A DNA stretch of 64,000 nt, taken from assembly GCA_964461265.1 (NCBI GenBank), contig CAYWTS010000007.1, forward strand, positions 20,802 to 84,801, in the 5' to 3' direction. This document shows positions 46,364 to 55,060 of this stretch, one piece after another. A program made the position numbers and the translations under genes. The notes below the pieces were generated by a model, which saw only the letters and a list, made by a program, of their open reading frames with translations, made no database searches and was not told the origin of the DNA. The first letter of the stretch is position 1. Each line of letters starts with the position of its first letter. This stretch comes from CAYWTS01 sp964461265. GTDB taxonomy: Bacteria > Bacteroidota > Ignavibacteria > Tepidaquicellales > OLB5.

Positions 46364-47671
46364 TTGCATAAAATTATTTTAAAAGATATTCCTTCACTGC
46401 ATAAGCTCGAAGTTTACCGTTCAAACGGAGGCTATGAAGCCCTAAAAAAGGCATTGAAAGAAATGAAACCTGAAGAAGTTACAGAAGAAGTAAAAAAATC
46501 AGGTTTACGCGGAAGGGGCGGTGCATGTTTCCCGACAGGACTGAAATGGTCATTCATGCCTAAGAATTCGGACAAACCAAAATACCTTTGCTGCAACGGA
46601 GATGAATCGGAGCCGGCAAGCTTTAAAGACCGGCAGATATTCGAATTTAATCCGCATGTATTTATTGAAGGTACCCTGCTCTCATGTTATGCAATGGGTA
46701 TCAAAACAGCATACGTTTATATCAGAGGAGAATATTTCTACTGGCAGGAACTTCTTCAAAAAGCAATCGATGATGCTTACACAAATAACTTGATAGGCCA
46801 AAATATATTAAGAACAAATTTTTCTGCCGACATCTTTATACACCGCGGCGCCGGTGCTTACATCTGCGGAGAGGAAACTGCACTGATGAATTCGATAGAA
46901 GGAAAACGCGGTTACCCGCGTGTCAGGCCCCCCTTTCCTGCACACTACGGCTTATGGGGATGTCCTACCACAATAAACAATATAGAAACTATTTCAAATA
47001 TACCGGCAATAATTGAAAATGGGGGTGAGTGGTACAGCAAGATAGGTGAACCGAAACACCCCGGAAATCTTTTGTATGGTGTTAGCGGGCATGTCAACAA
47101 ACCGGGAGTTTATGAATTACCTTCCGGAACATTGCTCACCGATATCATATACAAATACGCAGGCGGTGTAACCGGTAACAAAAAAATCAAGATGGTAATC
47201 CCCGGTGGTTCGTCGATGCCGCCTATTCGGGGTGATGAAATCGAAGGATTAAAGATGGATAACGAAAGCCTTAAAACAGTAGGTTCAGCAATAGGAACAG
47301 CCGGAATAGTGGTTATGAATGAAGACACCGATATAGTAAAAGTCCTAAAGAGAATAACGCAATTTTATTACCATGAATCGTGTGGTCAATGCACACCCTG
47401 TCGTGAGGGTTGTGGCTGGATGTTGAAAATCTTAAACAGGATAGACAGCGGAAATGGCAGGTTAGAAGACATCGATTTACTTTCGGAGGTAGCCTGTAAC
47501 ATTGAAGGTAATACCATATGTGCTTTCGGTGAAGCGGCAGCCTGGCCCGTTAAATACACAATTCAAAAGTTTAGAAATGAATTTAGCGAAAAAATCACTA
47601 AAAAAGACATAAAGCTGCCTGAATTGAATAAAGTACACGCTTTAAAAACAACAACCGCAATAAGTAACTAA
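46364..47671 (+). CDS. nuoF: NADH-quinone oxidoreductase subunit F
   Basis: 51-kDa subunit binding NADH, FMN and the N3 [4Fe-4S] cluster. GLRGRGGACFPTGLKWSFM (FMN loop), CNGDESEPASFKDR, GAGAYICGEETALMNSIEG (NADH), RPPFPAHYGLWGCPT and the cluster motif ESCGQCTPCREGC are intact. 435 residues. It starts with TTG at 46364, 11 bp after nuoE. No nuoG or membrane-arm genes follow; unrelated genes begin 196 bp later, so the remaining complex I genes must be elsewhere. Confidence 0.97.
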   Translation: MHKIILKDIPSLHKLEVYRSNGGYEALKKALKEMKPEEVTEEVKKSGLRGRGGACFPTGLKWSFMPKNSDKPKYLCCNGDESEPASFKDRQIFEFNPHVFIEGTLLSCYAMGIKTAYVYIRGEYFYWQELLQKAIDDAYTNNLIGQNILRTNFSADIFIHRGAGAYICGEETALMNSIEGKRGYPRVRPPFPAHYGLWGCPTTINNIETISNIPAIIENGGEWYSKIGEPKHPGNLLYGVSGHVNKPGVYELPSGTLLTDIIYKYAGGVTGNKKIKMVIPGGSSMPPIRGDEIEGLKMDNESLKTVGSAIGTAGIVVMNEDTDIVKVLKRITQFYYHESCGQCTPCREGCGWMLKILNRIDSGNGRLEDIDLLSEVACNIEGNTICAFGEAAAWPVKYTIQKFRNEFSEKITKKDIKLPELNKVHALKTTTAISN

Positions 47672-47867
47672 TTAAGGCAATTAGCCCCTTAGACATATCA
47701 AATTGCTTGTAACCCGCTAACGTCTTTTCGGTATTGTGTTTTTTAAAATAAACCTAAATATTGCAATAGCTTCTGTTAGCAATTAAAAATTAAAACTAAA
47801 GTTTAATAAACCTTCGGGGATTATATTTTCGAAAACGTTAAAATAATTAAAACGGAGAACTTTTAAA

Positions 47868-49094
47868 ATGGATCAAACCGCCTTAAACGTCACACAGGAA
47901 AAACATACAAGTGCTTCCTCTCAGTTATTTGGCAGCAACTTCAAAAAGGATAATCTCGAAAAGAGAATTCAGGAGTTAATGCGAGAATCGACTGAATACC
48001 ATGAATTAAAACAATATGTTATCGATAAAGGGGTTAAAAAAATACAGGATGAAGGGCTGCTTGGCCGTTTGAAACCTGCAATACCTTCTATTATCGGTTT
48101 AATCTTATCTTACTTTATTGATGTATCAAAAGTTCCTTTTTTAGGAAAAGTCGCTGAAAATCTTGCAAACTGGGTATTCCCGGGCGGTGTATCCTTAAAT
48201 AAGGCAGTAGAACCGGTTTCATTATGGTGGCTTCCTGTAATAACTTACGCAGTCTTTATCCTGTGTTCGGAACTTTCGTATAGGAAACTATTAAAAGAAG
48301 TTAGTACTAAAGGAGTATCACAAGAAATCATTGAAAGAATCACAAACAGATATGCAACCATTGTGGACGGCATAGGTACCGCCTTACCTTTACTCGGTGC
48401 TGCTATCCTGCTTATCAGTATAAAAGAAGGCCCAATTATATTTCTTGGATTCTCAGTTCCATTCGAAATTAAAGCTATAACTATTCTTGCAATCGCAAAA
48501 CTCTTCGAAATAGTTTTTGATTCACAGGGTCTTAAGTTTGCAGAACTCCGCGAAGAACTGAATGACCTGGAAAAAGAATATTTCACCGAACGTGACGATA
48601 TACACCAGAGAGCAATTTTACAGCAGCTCCATGACGGATTTTCAAAAAGAGGCGCGGATTCAATGCCGCTTACCGAAAAGTTCTCGAAGGAAGAAGCACA
48701 GGAAATTTACAATTCACTTCATAAAGCAGCTGAATTCAGTGAAGCCATTTCGAAAAATGTTGTGATAATGAGGAATGCGATAGTTGAAATGAGCAAAACA
48801 AATATACACGATTCCGAGCTTCTCAAAGAATTACAAAATACATCACAATCACTTTCAACTGCACTCGCAGCTGCTTCACAAACAGCAGAGTATAGTGAGA
48901 TTATGAAAAGAAATCTTGAGGCAATGAGAAACTTAATTAATGAACTCGATAACATTAAATTCCCTGAAGACAAGATTCTAAAAGAATTACAGGTTACTGC
49001 TCACATGCTTACAGAAACTGCAAATTCGCTTAAGGATGCACAGGCAATAAAAGGACTAGATAACCTGGCTTATTTAGCCGGAAAAAGACAATAA
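47868..49094 (+). CDS. Polytopic membrane protein with C-terminal coiled-coil repeats, family not recognised
   Basis: 408 residues. A charged N-terminus (1-70) is followed by about four hydrophobic segments (roughly 70-90, 125-145, 175-200, 215-235). One of these, DGIGTALPLLGAAILLIS, faintly recalls the MotA/ExbB/TolQ channel core but is not enough to assign it. From about 240 the protein is soluble and helical. It contains a tandem repeat: AAEFSEAISKNV...ELLKELQNTSQSL (about 285-330) and TAEYSEIMKRNL...KILKELQVTAHML (about 340-385). The ribosome-binding site ACGGAG lies upstream of the ATG at 47868. Followed after 31 bp by the single-pass protein; with it and the next gene it looks like one envelope complex. 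Confidence 0.6.
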   Translation: MDQTALNVTQEKHTSASSQLFGSNFKKDNLEKRIQELMRESTEYHELKQYVIDKGVKKIQDEGLLGRLKPAIPSIIGLILSYFIDVSKVPFLGKVAENLANWVFPGGVSLNKAVEPVSLWWLPVITYAVFILCSELSYRKLLKEVSTKGVSQEIIERITNRYATIVDGIGTALPLLGAAILLISIKEGPIIFLGFSVPFEIKAITILAIAKLFEIVFDSQGLKFAELREELNDLEKEYFTERDDIHQRAILQQLHDGFSKRGADSMPLTEKFSKEEAQEIYNSLHKAAEFSEAISKNVVIMRNAIVEMSKTNIHDSELLKELQNTSQSLSTALAAASQTAEYSEIMKRNLEAMRNLINELDNIKFPEDKILKELQVTAHMLTETANSLKDAQAIKGLDNLAYLAGKRQ

Positions 49095-49125
49095 TTTTAA
49101 AAACTTATTTTAAAAGTTCAGTAAA

Positions 49126-50025
49126 ATGAAAAAACAGCGTGATGTAAAATTCATTATATATCAGTCACTCTACATTTTTGTAGTTTGTGTTGTAGCCATA
49201 AAAGGTGCTAACCTTGACCTTGTTCAGGTTATTGCAGATGACGGGACGCCGAAGGTTTTTCTTTCTCCTGATTCCTTACAAAAATTATATGAAACTATAA
49301 AGAAATCAGTAATTGTTGATACAAGTATTTTTGTCATAGTTCCGAAAAAATTACTGGAGGAAAATGAGAAGCTAAGATTAATTGTTCAAAATATGCCTAA
49401 GATAGACCTGAGTTTATATACATTAAAATCCGAAATTAAACCTATCGAGGAAGAGAAGCTTAAGGAGGAGGAAAAAATAAATCCTACAGAGCCGACAGAA
49501 ATACGAATCGGGCAAATAAACCTTACACAATATACGGAAAATCCCTTATCAAATCCTTATGATGTCCCGCTCGAAATTGTAGGGATAACAACTATCCCGC
49601 CAAAGAGCACTAAAACTTTTGTAACAGGCGGGCAAAGCTCGGTAGTAATAAAAGTAGGTAACAGTTCCAAAACAGTAGAACTCAAACCTAATAGACAGCC
49701 TAAAATAAACATGCAAAGGCTCGTCACAATGGGTGAAGAAGCCAGCGTATCGAACATGCAAAGAACGATTTGTTACAGAGTAACCATAGATGACGATTTC
49801 CCGGGACAGCTCGATGTTAAATTTGCAGGACCCATTACATTTAAACAAGCAGGTCCAACCACATTCGATGTTACCTTAAATGCATTCCCCAGTAAGACAT
49901 CATTCGATAATTACACAGAAAACAAGGAAGCACCCTATTCGCTGGGTTTTACTGTAACGGTATCTGACAGGATTGCACCTCATAAAATAACTGGTCAAAA
50001 CAGCTTTATTTTTGGAGATTGGTAA
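49126..50025 (+). CDS. Single-pass inner-membrane protein with periplasmic domain, not recognised
   Basis: 299 residues. A basic start (MKKQRDVKF) and one hydrophobic segment (about 9-30) form an uncleaved anchor or signal. A region with predicted helix and a KE-rich stretch (IEEEKLKEEEK, about 106-118) follows. The C-terminal two thirds is beta-rich with no cysteine cluster. It ends FIFGDW. No family was recognised; the layout (short cytoplasmic start, one helix, periplasmic domain) is that of partners of proton-channel proteins such as ExbD, TolR or GldM, but no sequence motif of those was seen. It lies between the polytopic protein and the outer-membrane-type protein. Confidence 0.5.
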   Translation: MKKQRDVKFIIYQSLYIFVVCVVAIKGANLDLVQVIADDGTPKVFLSPDSLQKLYETIKKSVIVDTSIFVIVPKKLLEENEKLRLIVQNMPKIDLSLYTLKSEIKPIEEEKLKEEEKINPTEPTEIRIGQINLTQYTENPLSNPYDVPLEIVGITTIPPKSTKTFVTGGQSSVVIKVGNSSKTVELKPNRQPKINMQRLVTMGEEASVSNMQRTICYRVTIDDDFPGQLDVKFAGPITFKQAGPTTFDVTLNAFPSKTSFDNYTENKEAPYSLGFTVTVSDRIAPHKITGQNSFIFGDW

Positions 50026-50106
50026 AATCACTATAATAATTATTGAAATAATAATGTAAAGGTAGTTTATTTGGTTCAGATGATTTTTAAAACAAATATT
50101 AAAAAA

Positions 50107-51372
50107 ATGAAAAATACTAAAAAAGCCATTTCTTTACTTCTGCTTTTGTTCACATTTGCATTAATATTCAATGCAAATAAGGTACTCGCTCAGCAAGAGG
50201 ACCCGGAGAATCCGAGAACTTGGACTTATTTCAGGATTACTGCCAGTGCTGAAGATGACAGCATCTTTATAAAAATCCAGGACGATGTACTTATCGATCC
50301 AAAGATGGATCGTTATACGATTGTCGTTAATATTAGTGATCCAAATACTCAAAACCAATATGTGGTATTCGGTGATGAGCTGGATCCCGGAGCCCAAAGG
50401 TTTGCCTGGTCACAGCTATCTAAACAGGTACAGGATGGATTAAAGAACTGGACAGGAACGAATAAAGAAAATTTAAACCAGAAAAAGCTTAATTATGCCA
50501 GCGTATTCTTAGATGTAATTAAACAAATAAAGATCAAGGAATTCGTTGCACCTCCGAAGAGGGAAAGAATAATCCGTAATACAACGGCATACATTAACCC
50601 GTACCTTACTTTATTCGGATGGGAACAGCTGGGAATTCCTATAAAAAGATCAATTGGTTTTACTTTTGGAACAGGCAGTAAATATTCCGGACCGTTTGAA
50701 AGCGACGAAATAGGAATCGGATTCAATATGCTTGGTGTGTCGGTCCAATACGTAACCAGGATTCGTGAATTAAACACACACGACCTCGGTTCCGATAGCA
50801 CCGAAAACAAACCGTGGAAACAATATAATGCCATATTTATGCCTCCCAGAGGCTTAAAACTGACTTACACAATTCCTCTGGGTAACTTCCTTGAAGTAGG
50901 TGTGTACAGTGAAATCAAAGAAACAGGTGTGCAACCGGGCGGCGGTCCGCCACTTTACACTTTCAGGAATCAAAAAGATTCTACTATTATGCCCAACAAT
51001 ATAGTTACAGGTACAAAGCTTATCGGTGAATTCAGGTATCCTTTTAGAATGTTCGGTTCAACAAGAACCCAGTTCTATGTAGGTTACTATATGGATGAGA
51101 TAAATATTGGCTTATTCACAAGAGAAAGCCGCCTAGTAGGTTCGGTGTTCGACTTCAGAGTGAATGCAACATTAAAAAAGATACGTAATTTCCAGCTACT
51201 TATAGAAATCATGGTTTCGAATATTGCGGAAGGTTTTGCCCTCAACTCTTTTGCAGTAGGACCTTCAATCAGGATTTCAAAACTTGATACAGGCAAATTC
51301 GGGCTTTTGTCTGCATTTCTTAATATCAGGTTTAAACTCGGCGATTACTTCGACGAGAGAGAGAAAAAATAA
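50107..51372 (+). CDS. Outer-membrane beta-barrel-type protein, not recognised
   Basis: I use ATG at 50107, which gives a clean signal peptide (KKAISLLLLLFTFALI...KVLAQ); in-frame starts lie at 50080 (ATG) and 50071 (TTG). The mature protein has an N-terminal soluble domain of about 150 residues. After that come alternating hydrophobic/aromatic strands with turns (IGIGFNMLGVSVQYVTRI, FRMFGSTRTQFYVGYYM, GLLSAFLNIRFKLGDYF), suggesting an outer-membrane barrel. About 421 residues. It ends in KK rather than the aromatic residue common in proteobacterial barrels. It is the third gene of the cassette starting at 47868, closed by a strong terminator at 51412. Confidence 0.6.
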   Translation: MKNTKKAISLLLLLFTFALIFNANKVLAQQEDPENPRTWTYFRITASAEDDSIFIKIQDDVLIDPKMDRYTIVVNISDPNTQNQYVVFGDELDPGAQRFAWSQLSKQVQDGLKNWTGTNKENLNQKKLNYASVFLDVIKQIKIKEFVAPPKRERIIRNTTAYINPYLTLFGWEQLGIPIKRSIGFTFGTGSKYSGPFESDEIGIGFNMLGVSVQYVTRIRELNTHDLGSDSTENKPWKQYNAIFMPPRGLKLTYTIPLGNFLEVGVYSEIKETGVQPGGGPPLYTFRNQKDSTIMPNNIVTGTKLIGEFRYPFRMFGSTRTQFYVGYYMDEINIGLFTRESRLVGSVFDFRVNATLKKIRNFQLLIEIMVSNIAEGFALNSFAVGPSIRISKLDTGKFGLLSAFLNIRFKLGDYFDEREKK

Positions 51373-51411
51373 TTTTAATTTTCTTAATAAATGGATAGTT
51401 AATAAATTAAT

Positions 51412-51446
51412 AAATCCTGCAATTAGTGATAATTGCAGGATTTTTT
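51412..51446 (+). terminator. Rho-independent terminator
   Basis: Perfect 13-bp stem, AAATCCTGCAATT (51412-51424) and its complement (51431-51443), six-base loop, then T-rich bases. It closes the three-gene envelope cassette and separates it from the kinase genes. Confidence 0.95.
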
Positions 51447-51494
51447 ATGCTTCCAAAATTAATATAAAAGAAAGATACTTATAAGAAAAACTAA

Positions 51495-52181
51495 TTGCCA
51501 ACAGAAAAAGAATTAGAAGACCTTGTATATATTATATCTCATGATTTAAAGGAACCTTTAAGAATGATTAATTCATATATACAGCTTATCGCGAAAAAAT
51601 ATATTACTACGCTAGATGGTGATGCAAAGGATTATTTTAACTACGTAATTGATGGAACAAAACGTTTGCAGATGATGATCGACGACCTTGCTTCATATTC
51701 GAAAATTCTTAGAAATGACTACAAATATGAAGTTGTCGATTTGAATACCATTGCAAATAAGGTTAAAGAAACTGTTATTAAACTTCATAAAGACGTTAAC
51801 TTAGTAATTAATATAGAAAAATTACCAAGTTGCTATTGCTACCCTGATTTATTTGAAATATTATTAATGCATTTAATAAATAATGCTCTAAAATTTAATT
51901 CAAATACACCCTGTGTAAATATCCGTTGTGTTAAAAAACGTTCAAAACTCACTTTTGAAATCGAAGATAACGGAATTGGAATCGATGGTCAATTTTATAA
52001 AGAAATATTCAGGGTATTTAGAAAATTACATACAAATAAAGAATATCCCGGTTCAGGAATAGGTCTGGCAATTTGTAAAAAAATCGTTGAAAAACATGGT
52101 GGAAAAATATGGTTTACAAGTTCTAAAACAAAAGGTACAATTTTCTTTTTTACATTAATGAATAATAAACATATTAATTAA
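51495..52181 (+). CDS. Minimal sensor-less histidine kinase (HisKA type)
   Basis: 228 residues with only the kinase core. The dimerisation/phosphoacceptor helix has ISHDLKEPLRMINSY with H16; the ATP domain has NNALKFN (N box), IEDNGIGID (G1) and GSGIGLAICKKIVEKHGGKIW (G2). No membrane helix, PAS, GAF or receiver domain is attached, and a terminator just upstream leaves no room for one, so its input must come from another protein. It starts with TTG at 51495. Related to bacteriophytochrome-type kinase cores. First of five consecutive signalling genes. Confidence 0.88.
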   Translation: MPTEKELEDLVYIISHDLKEPLRMINSYIQLIAKKYITTLDGDAKDYFNYVIDGTKRLQMMIDDLASYSKILRNDYKYEVVDLNTIANKVKETVIKLHKDVNLVINIEKLPSCYCYPDLFEILLMHLINNALKFNSNTPCVNIRCVKKRSKLTFEIEDNGIGIDGQFYKEIFRVFRKLHTNKEYPGSGIGLAICKKIVEKHGGKIWFTSSKTKGTIFFFTLMNNKHIN

Positions 52182-52339
52182 CTATTTATTAGTAATTTTT
52201 AACTATTTACGTTAATTGACATTATTACATAAATTAGTATACTAAACTAGGGATTTGTATTAAACCGTTAATTTATTTATCTTTATATATCTTGATTTTA
52301 ACTAATTCATTAATTTAAGTTTAATATTAGTAGTAATTT

Positions 52340-53452
52340 TTGACAGAACCGGCAATCAAATACGCTGACAAACTCAAACTTATCAACATTTTACTTATTG
52401 AAGATAATCCGGGCGATGCCAGGTTAATTAATGAGTATTTAACCGACTCGAAACACATTAATTTTAACCTGACCGTAGCTGAACGCTTATCTAAAGGAAT
52501 AGAATACATCGAAAATGAATTGATTGATGTAATACTGCTCGATTTAAAACTCCCGGATTGTGAAGGACTAACCACATTCGTTAAAACATCTGAAATTGCA
52601 CCGAGTATACCGATAATAGTTTTAACGGGATTAGATGATGAAACAACTGCTGTATCGGCAGTAAAAATGGGAGCACAGGACTATCTTGTGAAAGATAAAG
52701 TTGAAGAAGAAATACTGGAAAGGTCAATAAGATATGCGATTGAAAGAAAACGTGCAGAAGAAGAACATCAAAAGCTGCTTGAACAAAGAATCAGGTCATT
52801 AGCTATTATAGAAGCTCAGGAAAATGAAAGACGACGCATTTCAAGAGAACTGCACGATGGACTGGGGCAGCTGTTATCTGCGGCTAAGCTAAAGTTTGGT
52901 ATGCTGGAACTTTTAAATAACCAGGATAGGGAAAGAGCATTAGAAATTATAAAAGATGTTGATGGAATAATAAGCAAATCAATTATAGAGGCAAGAAGAA
53001 TAGCACACGACCTGCGTCCTACAACTCTTGACGATTTTGGGCTTATACCTGCTCTTAGAATTCTATGTCAGGAGTTTGCTAAGCTTACAGGCATAAAGGC
53101 AAAATTCCAGGTCTCACAACTTTTAGAAAGAATAGAACCTAAAGTCGAAATAGCTATATACAGGATTATCCAGGAATCATTTAATAATATCAGTAAATAT
53201 GCTGAAGCCACCGAAGTTACACTAGACGTATACCGGAAAAATAACCTTGTCTATGTAAATGTAAAAGATAATGGTATAGGATTCGATATGGAAAGCATTA
53301 ACAAGCAGAAAAAAGCCGGTAGAGGTTTCGGTCTATTAAACATGAAAGAGCGTGCAGAACTTGTTGGCGGCAGGATAGAAATTAACTCGGAACCGGGCAA
53401 AGGTACCGAATTACTTTTGGAAATCAATTTAGATTTCTTCCATAATCCGTAA
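52340..53452 (+). CDS. Hybrid protein: receiver domain plus HisKA_3/NarX-type histidine kinase
   Basis: 370 residues. An N-terminal receiver domain (about 14-130; acid pair E21-D22, phospho-Asp D68 in LLDLKLPD, K in YLVKDK) is joined by a helical linker to a HisKA_3 domain with ERRRISRELHDGLGQLLSAA (H172), then HATPase_c (DNGIGFDM, GFGLLNMKERAELVGG). The kinase thus appears to be controlled by phosphorylation of its own receiver rather than by a sensor domain; the upstream kinase is a candidate donor. It starts with TTG at 52340. The HisKA_3 family pairs with NarL-type regulators, and one follows 17 bp later. Confidence 0.92.
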   Translation: MTEPAIKYADKLKLINILLIEDNPGDARLINEYLTDSKHINFNLTVAERLSKGIEYIENELIDVILLDLKLPDCEGLTTFVKTSEIAPSIPIIVLTGLDDETTAVSAVKMGAQDYLVKDKVEEEILERSIRYAIERKRAEEEHQKLLEQRIRSLAIIEAQENERRRISRELHDGLGQLLSAAKLKFGMLELLNNQDRERALEIIKDVDGIISKSIIEARRIAHDLRPTTLDDFGLIPALRILCQEFAKLTGIKAKFQVSQLLERIEPKVEIAIYRIIQESFNNISKYAEATEVTLDVYRKNNLVYVNVKDNGIGFDMESINKQKKAGRGFGLLNMKERAELVGGRIEINSEPGKGTELLLEINLDFFHNP

Positions 53453-53469
53453 AAAAAGTGCTTTAACAC

Positions 53470-54132
53470 ATGAAGAATACAAAAATATTAATTGCTGACG
53501 ACCACGAAGTCGTCAGGGATGGATTGAAAAACATTATTCTGAGCCTTGGTAACATCTCGGTTATAGGTGAGGCAGCAAATGGTGAAGAAGCAATCAAGCT
53601 TTACGCTGAACTGAAGCCTGATATGGTAATTATGGATATTTCGATGCCTGTTATGAATGGAATAGATGCTACACGCATAATTAAAGAAAAATACCCGGAA
53701 GCAAGAATATTAATTTTAACCATGCACGATAACCAGGAATACCTGAACCAGATTATACGCTGCGGTGCAAAAGGATTTGTTTTGAAAAATACCGACAGGG
53801 ATGAACTTCTTGAGGCTGTAAAAACAGTAGCTTCGGGTGATAATTTCTTCAGTAAAGAAATATCTAAATTAATTATCGATAACTACATTAAGAATGCCAG
53901 AGAACCTGAGAAAGCAAGTAATTTAAAAGAAATTCCGCTTACTAAAAGAGAGGTCGAAATCCTGAAGCTAATCGCCTCCGGATATTCAAACCAGGAAATT
54001 GCTAATATGCTTTTTATAAGTTATAATACTGTAGATACACACAGAAAAAATATTATGCACAAGCTTGCTATTAAAAATACAGCAGGACTTGTAAGATATG
54101 CAATTGAAAAAGGATTAATCTCATTAAATTAA
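53470..54132 (+). CDS. NarL/FixJ-type response regulator (LuxR HTH)
   Basis: 220 residues. The receiver domain has ADDHEVVRDGL, phospho-Asp D56 in MDISMPVMNG, and FVLKN. The C-terminal LuxR-type helix-turn-helix (about 150-212) has LTKREVEILKLIASGYSNQE, IANMLFISYNTVDTHRKNI and MHKLAI. It is a DNA-binding transcription regulator and the probable target of the HisKA_3 kinase directly upstream. ATG at 53470. Confidence 0.95.
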   Translation: MKNTKILIADDHEVVRDGLKNIILSLGNISVIGEAANGEEAIKLYAELKPDMVIMDISMPVMNGIDATRIIKEKYPEARILILTMHDNQEYLNQIIRCGAKGFVLKNTDRDELLEAVKTVASGDNFFSKEISKLIIDNYIKNAREPEKASNLKEIPLTKREVEILKLIASGYSNQEIANMLFISYNTVDTHRKNIMHKLAIKNTAGLVRYAIEKGLISLN

Positions 54133-54208
54133 ATAATTAATAATTTAATAGATTAAAATATATAGATAATTATTTACAAACTTAATTTATAAAGAAAGGG
54201 ATTTAACC

Positions 54209-54616
54209 ATGAACGCTCAAATACAACCTGTAAGAGTACTCATTGCCGATAACAATCCTGATTTCTTAAGTGCTCTGGCTCAATACCTGCGTTCTATCCC
54301 AGGTGTCGAATTAGTAGCTGAAGCTATTGATGGAGAAGATGCAATCAAAAAGGCTGAAGCAACCTACCCGGACCTTGTTATACTTGATATCATAATGCCC
54401 AAAAAATCAGGTATAGAAGCTTTAAGCACAATTAAAGATAAATTCCCGGATATTACAGTGGTAATGATCTCAATCAATGAGGGGCAATCATACAGAAAAC
54501 TTGCTGAAGTTTACAGGGTTGATAAATACATAGGAAAAAATTCTGACGACATCCATAAAGAAATCCTGGAGGTAATTCACAACACCCAGCAGAAGCTGGC
54601 AGCCAGAAAAAACTAA
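54209..54616 (+). CDS. Receiver-only response regulator
   Basis: 135 residues, a single CheY-like receiver with no output domain. Phospho-Asp is D60 (ILDIIMPKKSG) and the conserved Lys is in YIGKNS. The usual acidic pair reads D14-N15 (IADNN), so one acidic metal ligand is missing. A good ribosome-binding site, AAAGGGA, precedes the ATG at 54209. It is a close paralogue of the next gene (shared PGVE-[LI]-V-x-EAIDG). Likely a phosphorelay intermediate, sink or protein-binding switch. Confidence 0.88.
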   Translation: MNAQIQPVRVLIADNNPDFLSALAQYLRSIPGVELVAEAIDGEDAIKKAEATYPDLVILDIIMPKKSGIEALSTIKDKFPDITVVMISINEGQSYRKLAEVYRVDKYIGKNSDDIHKEILEVIHNTQQKLAARKN

Positions 54617-54633
54617 TTAATAATTAATAAGAA

Positions 54634-55026
54634 ATGACGAATAAGGATAGAACACTAAAAGTTCTTCTTTGTGACGATAACGAGCATTTCCGTCAGTTAT
54701 TAATTCAGTATATGCATACCCTTCCGGGTGTTGAAATTGTTGGCGAAGCTATCGACGGGGTTGATGTTATTAGCAAAACCGAATCACTGAATCCAGATTT
54801 AGTTTTAATGGATCTAAGCATGCCAAATCAATCAGGTCTTGACGCTACAAAAACCATAAAAGAACGCTGGCCGGCAAAATCGGTTATTATACTTACACTT
54901 TACGAAGACTCTGTTTACAAAGAACTTGCTGATGAATTTAATGCCGATGGCTTTATTGCAAAAAGTTCCATTAAAAACCAGCTTCCGGGAGTTTTATTGC
55001 AAAAATTACAGACTTTGAAGAACTAA
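54634..55026 (+). CDS. Receiver-only response regulator, paralogue of preceding gene
   Basis: 130 residues, single receiver. It has the full acid pair D14-D15 (LLCDDNEHF), D60 (MDLSMPNQSG) and Lys in FIAKSS. Numbering runs residue for residue with the previous protein through D60, so the two arose by tandem duplication. No DNA-binding or enzymatic domain. ATG at 54634, 17 bp after the previous stop, so co-transcribed. Confidence 0.88.
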   Translation: MTNKDRTLKVLLCDDNEHFRQLLIQYMHTLPGVEIVGEAIDGVDVISKTESLNPDLVLMDLSMPNQSGLDATKTIKERWPAKSVIILTLYEDSVYKELADEFNADGFIAKSSIKNQLPGVLLQKLQTLKN

Positions 55027-55060
55027 TCAATCTATTTCAAAATATAAAACTTACAGGAAT

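Noticed and set aside
47672..47867. Nested inverted repeats (GCTAAC...GTTAGC inside AATTGC...GCAATT) before the envelope cassette as a riboswitch
   Set aside because: The arms are short and far apart, and no known riboswitch core was recognised; may be chance in AT-rich sequence.
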